A stretch of 31,494 nt of DNA from Paramacrobiotus richtersi. Its lineage: Eukaryota > Tardigrada > Eutardigrada > Parachela > Macrobiotidae. The stretch is from assembly GCA_034698045.1 (NCBI GenBank), contig JAQGAU010000306.1, forward strand, positions 1-31,494, read 5' to 3'. The notes under the pieces are model-generated. The model was not told where the DNA came from. It searched no databases and was given only the letters and a program-made list of their open reading frames with translations. Below are positions 31,465 to 31,494 of this stretch, piece after piece (the first letter of the stretch is position 1; the number at the start of each line of letters is the position of its first letter). The translations under genes were made by a program, and so were the position numbers.

Positions 31465-31494
31465 GCCCTTTCCTTTACATGTAAAGGAAAGGGC
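31465..31494. repeat. perfect 30-bp palindrome at window end
   Basis: GCCCTTTCCTTTACA is followed at once by its exact reverse complement with no loop. It may be the start of a longer inverted repeat cut by the window edge, or an assembly fold-back artefact. Confidence 0.85.

Overview
The window looks like animal nuclear DNA. It has spliced genes with GT-AG introns of about 66-620 bp, AATAAA or ATTAAA poly(A) signals, many CpG sites, fast-evolving rhodopsin-like GPCRs on both strands, and scattered foldback elements. The GPCR style (NRxWALTFPISY-like TM3 end, DPxxF in TM7, orphan N-termini) recalls tardigrade lineage expansions. That assignment is inference and only moderately secure. I saw no tRNA, rRNA, CRISPR or retroviral signal.

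Layout: 1-9.4 kb has no convincing gene, only microsatellites and short random ORFs. 9.5-12.0 kb (minus) holds a three-exon soluble UDP-glycosyltransferase of 474 residues whose first intron contains a 379-bp foldback element. 14.28-17.41 kb (plus) holds a ten-exon gene for a 692-residue secreted, glycosylated, internally repeated protein of no family I recognise; every exon join is in phase. 19.6-20.8 kb (minus) holds a GPCR with one frame break. 21.15-21.84 kb is a decayed duplicate of exons 6-8 of the 692-residue gene. 22.4-23.1 kb (minus) holds a small gene with two copies of a C-x5-C-x3-H motif. 24.3-25.1 kb (plus) is an orphan 280-codon ORF with a poly(A) signal. 25.2-27.4 kb is repeat-rich: two foldbacks and a tandem satellite of about 220-250 bp. 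28.5-28.8 kb (minus) is a probable spliced gene fragment. 28.95-30.03 kb (plus) is an intact intronless GPCR ending in a duplicated PDZ-ligand-like tail. 30.8-31.0 kb (minus) is the C-terminal exon of a third GPCR. The window ends in a perfect 30-bp palindrome.

No operon-like or pathway linkage is visible. The theme is lineage-specific receptors and secreted proteins, with duplication and decay, and small inverted-repeat elements placed in introns and between genes. The strongest new-biology candidates are the repeated 692-residue glycoprotein with its relic copy, the soluble plant-style UGT, and the GPCR with a duplicated C-terminal nonapeptide.
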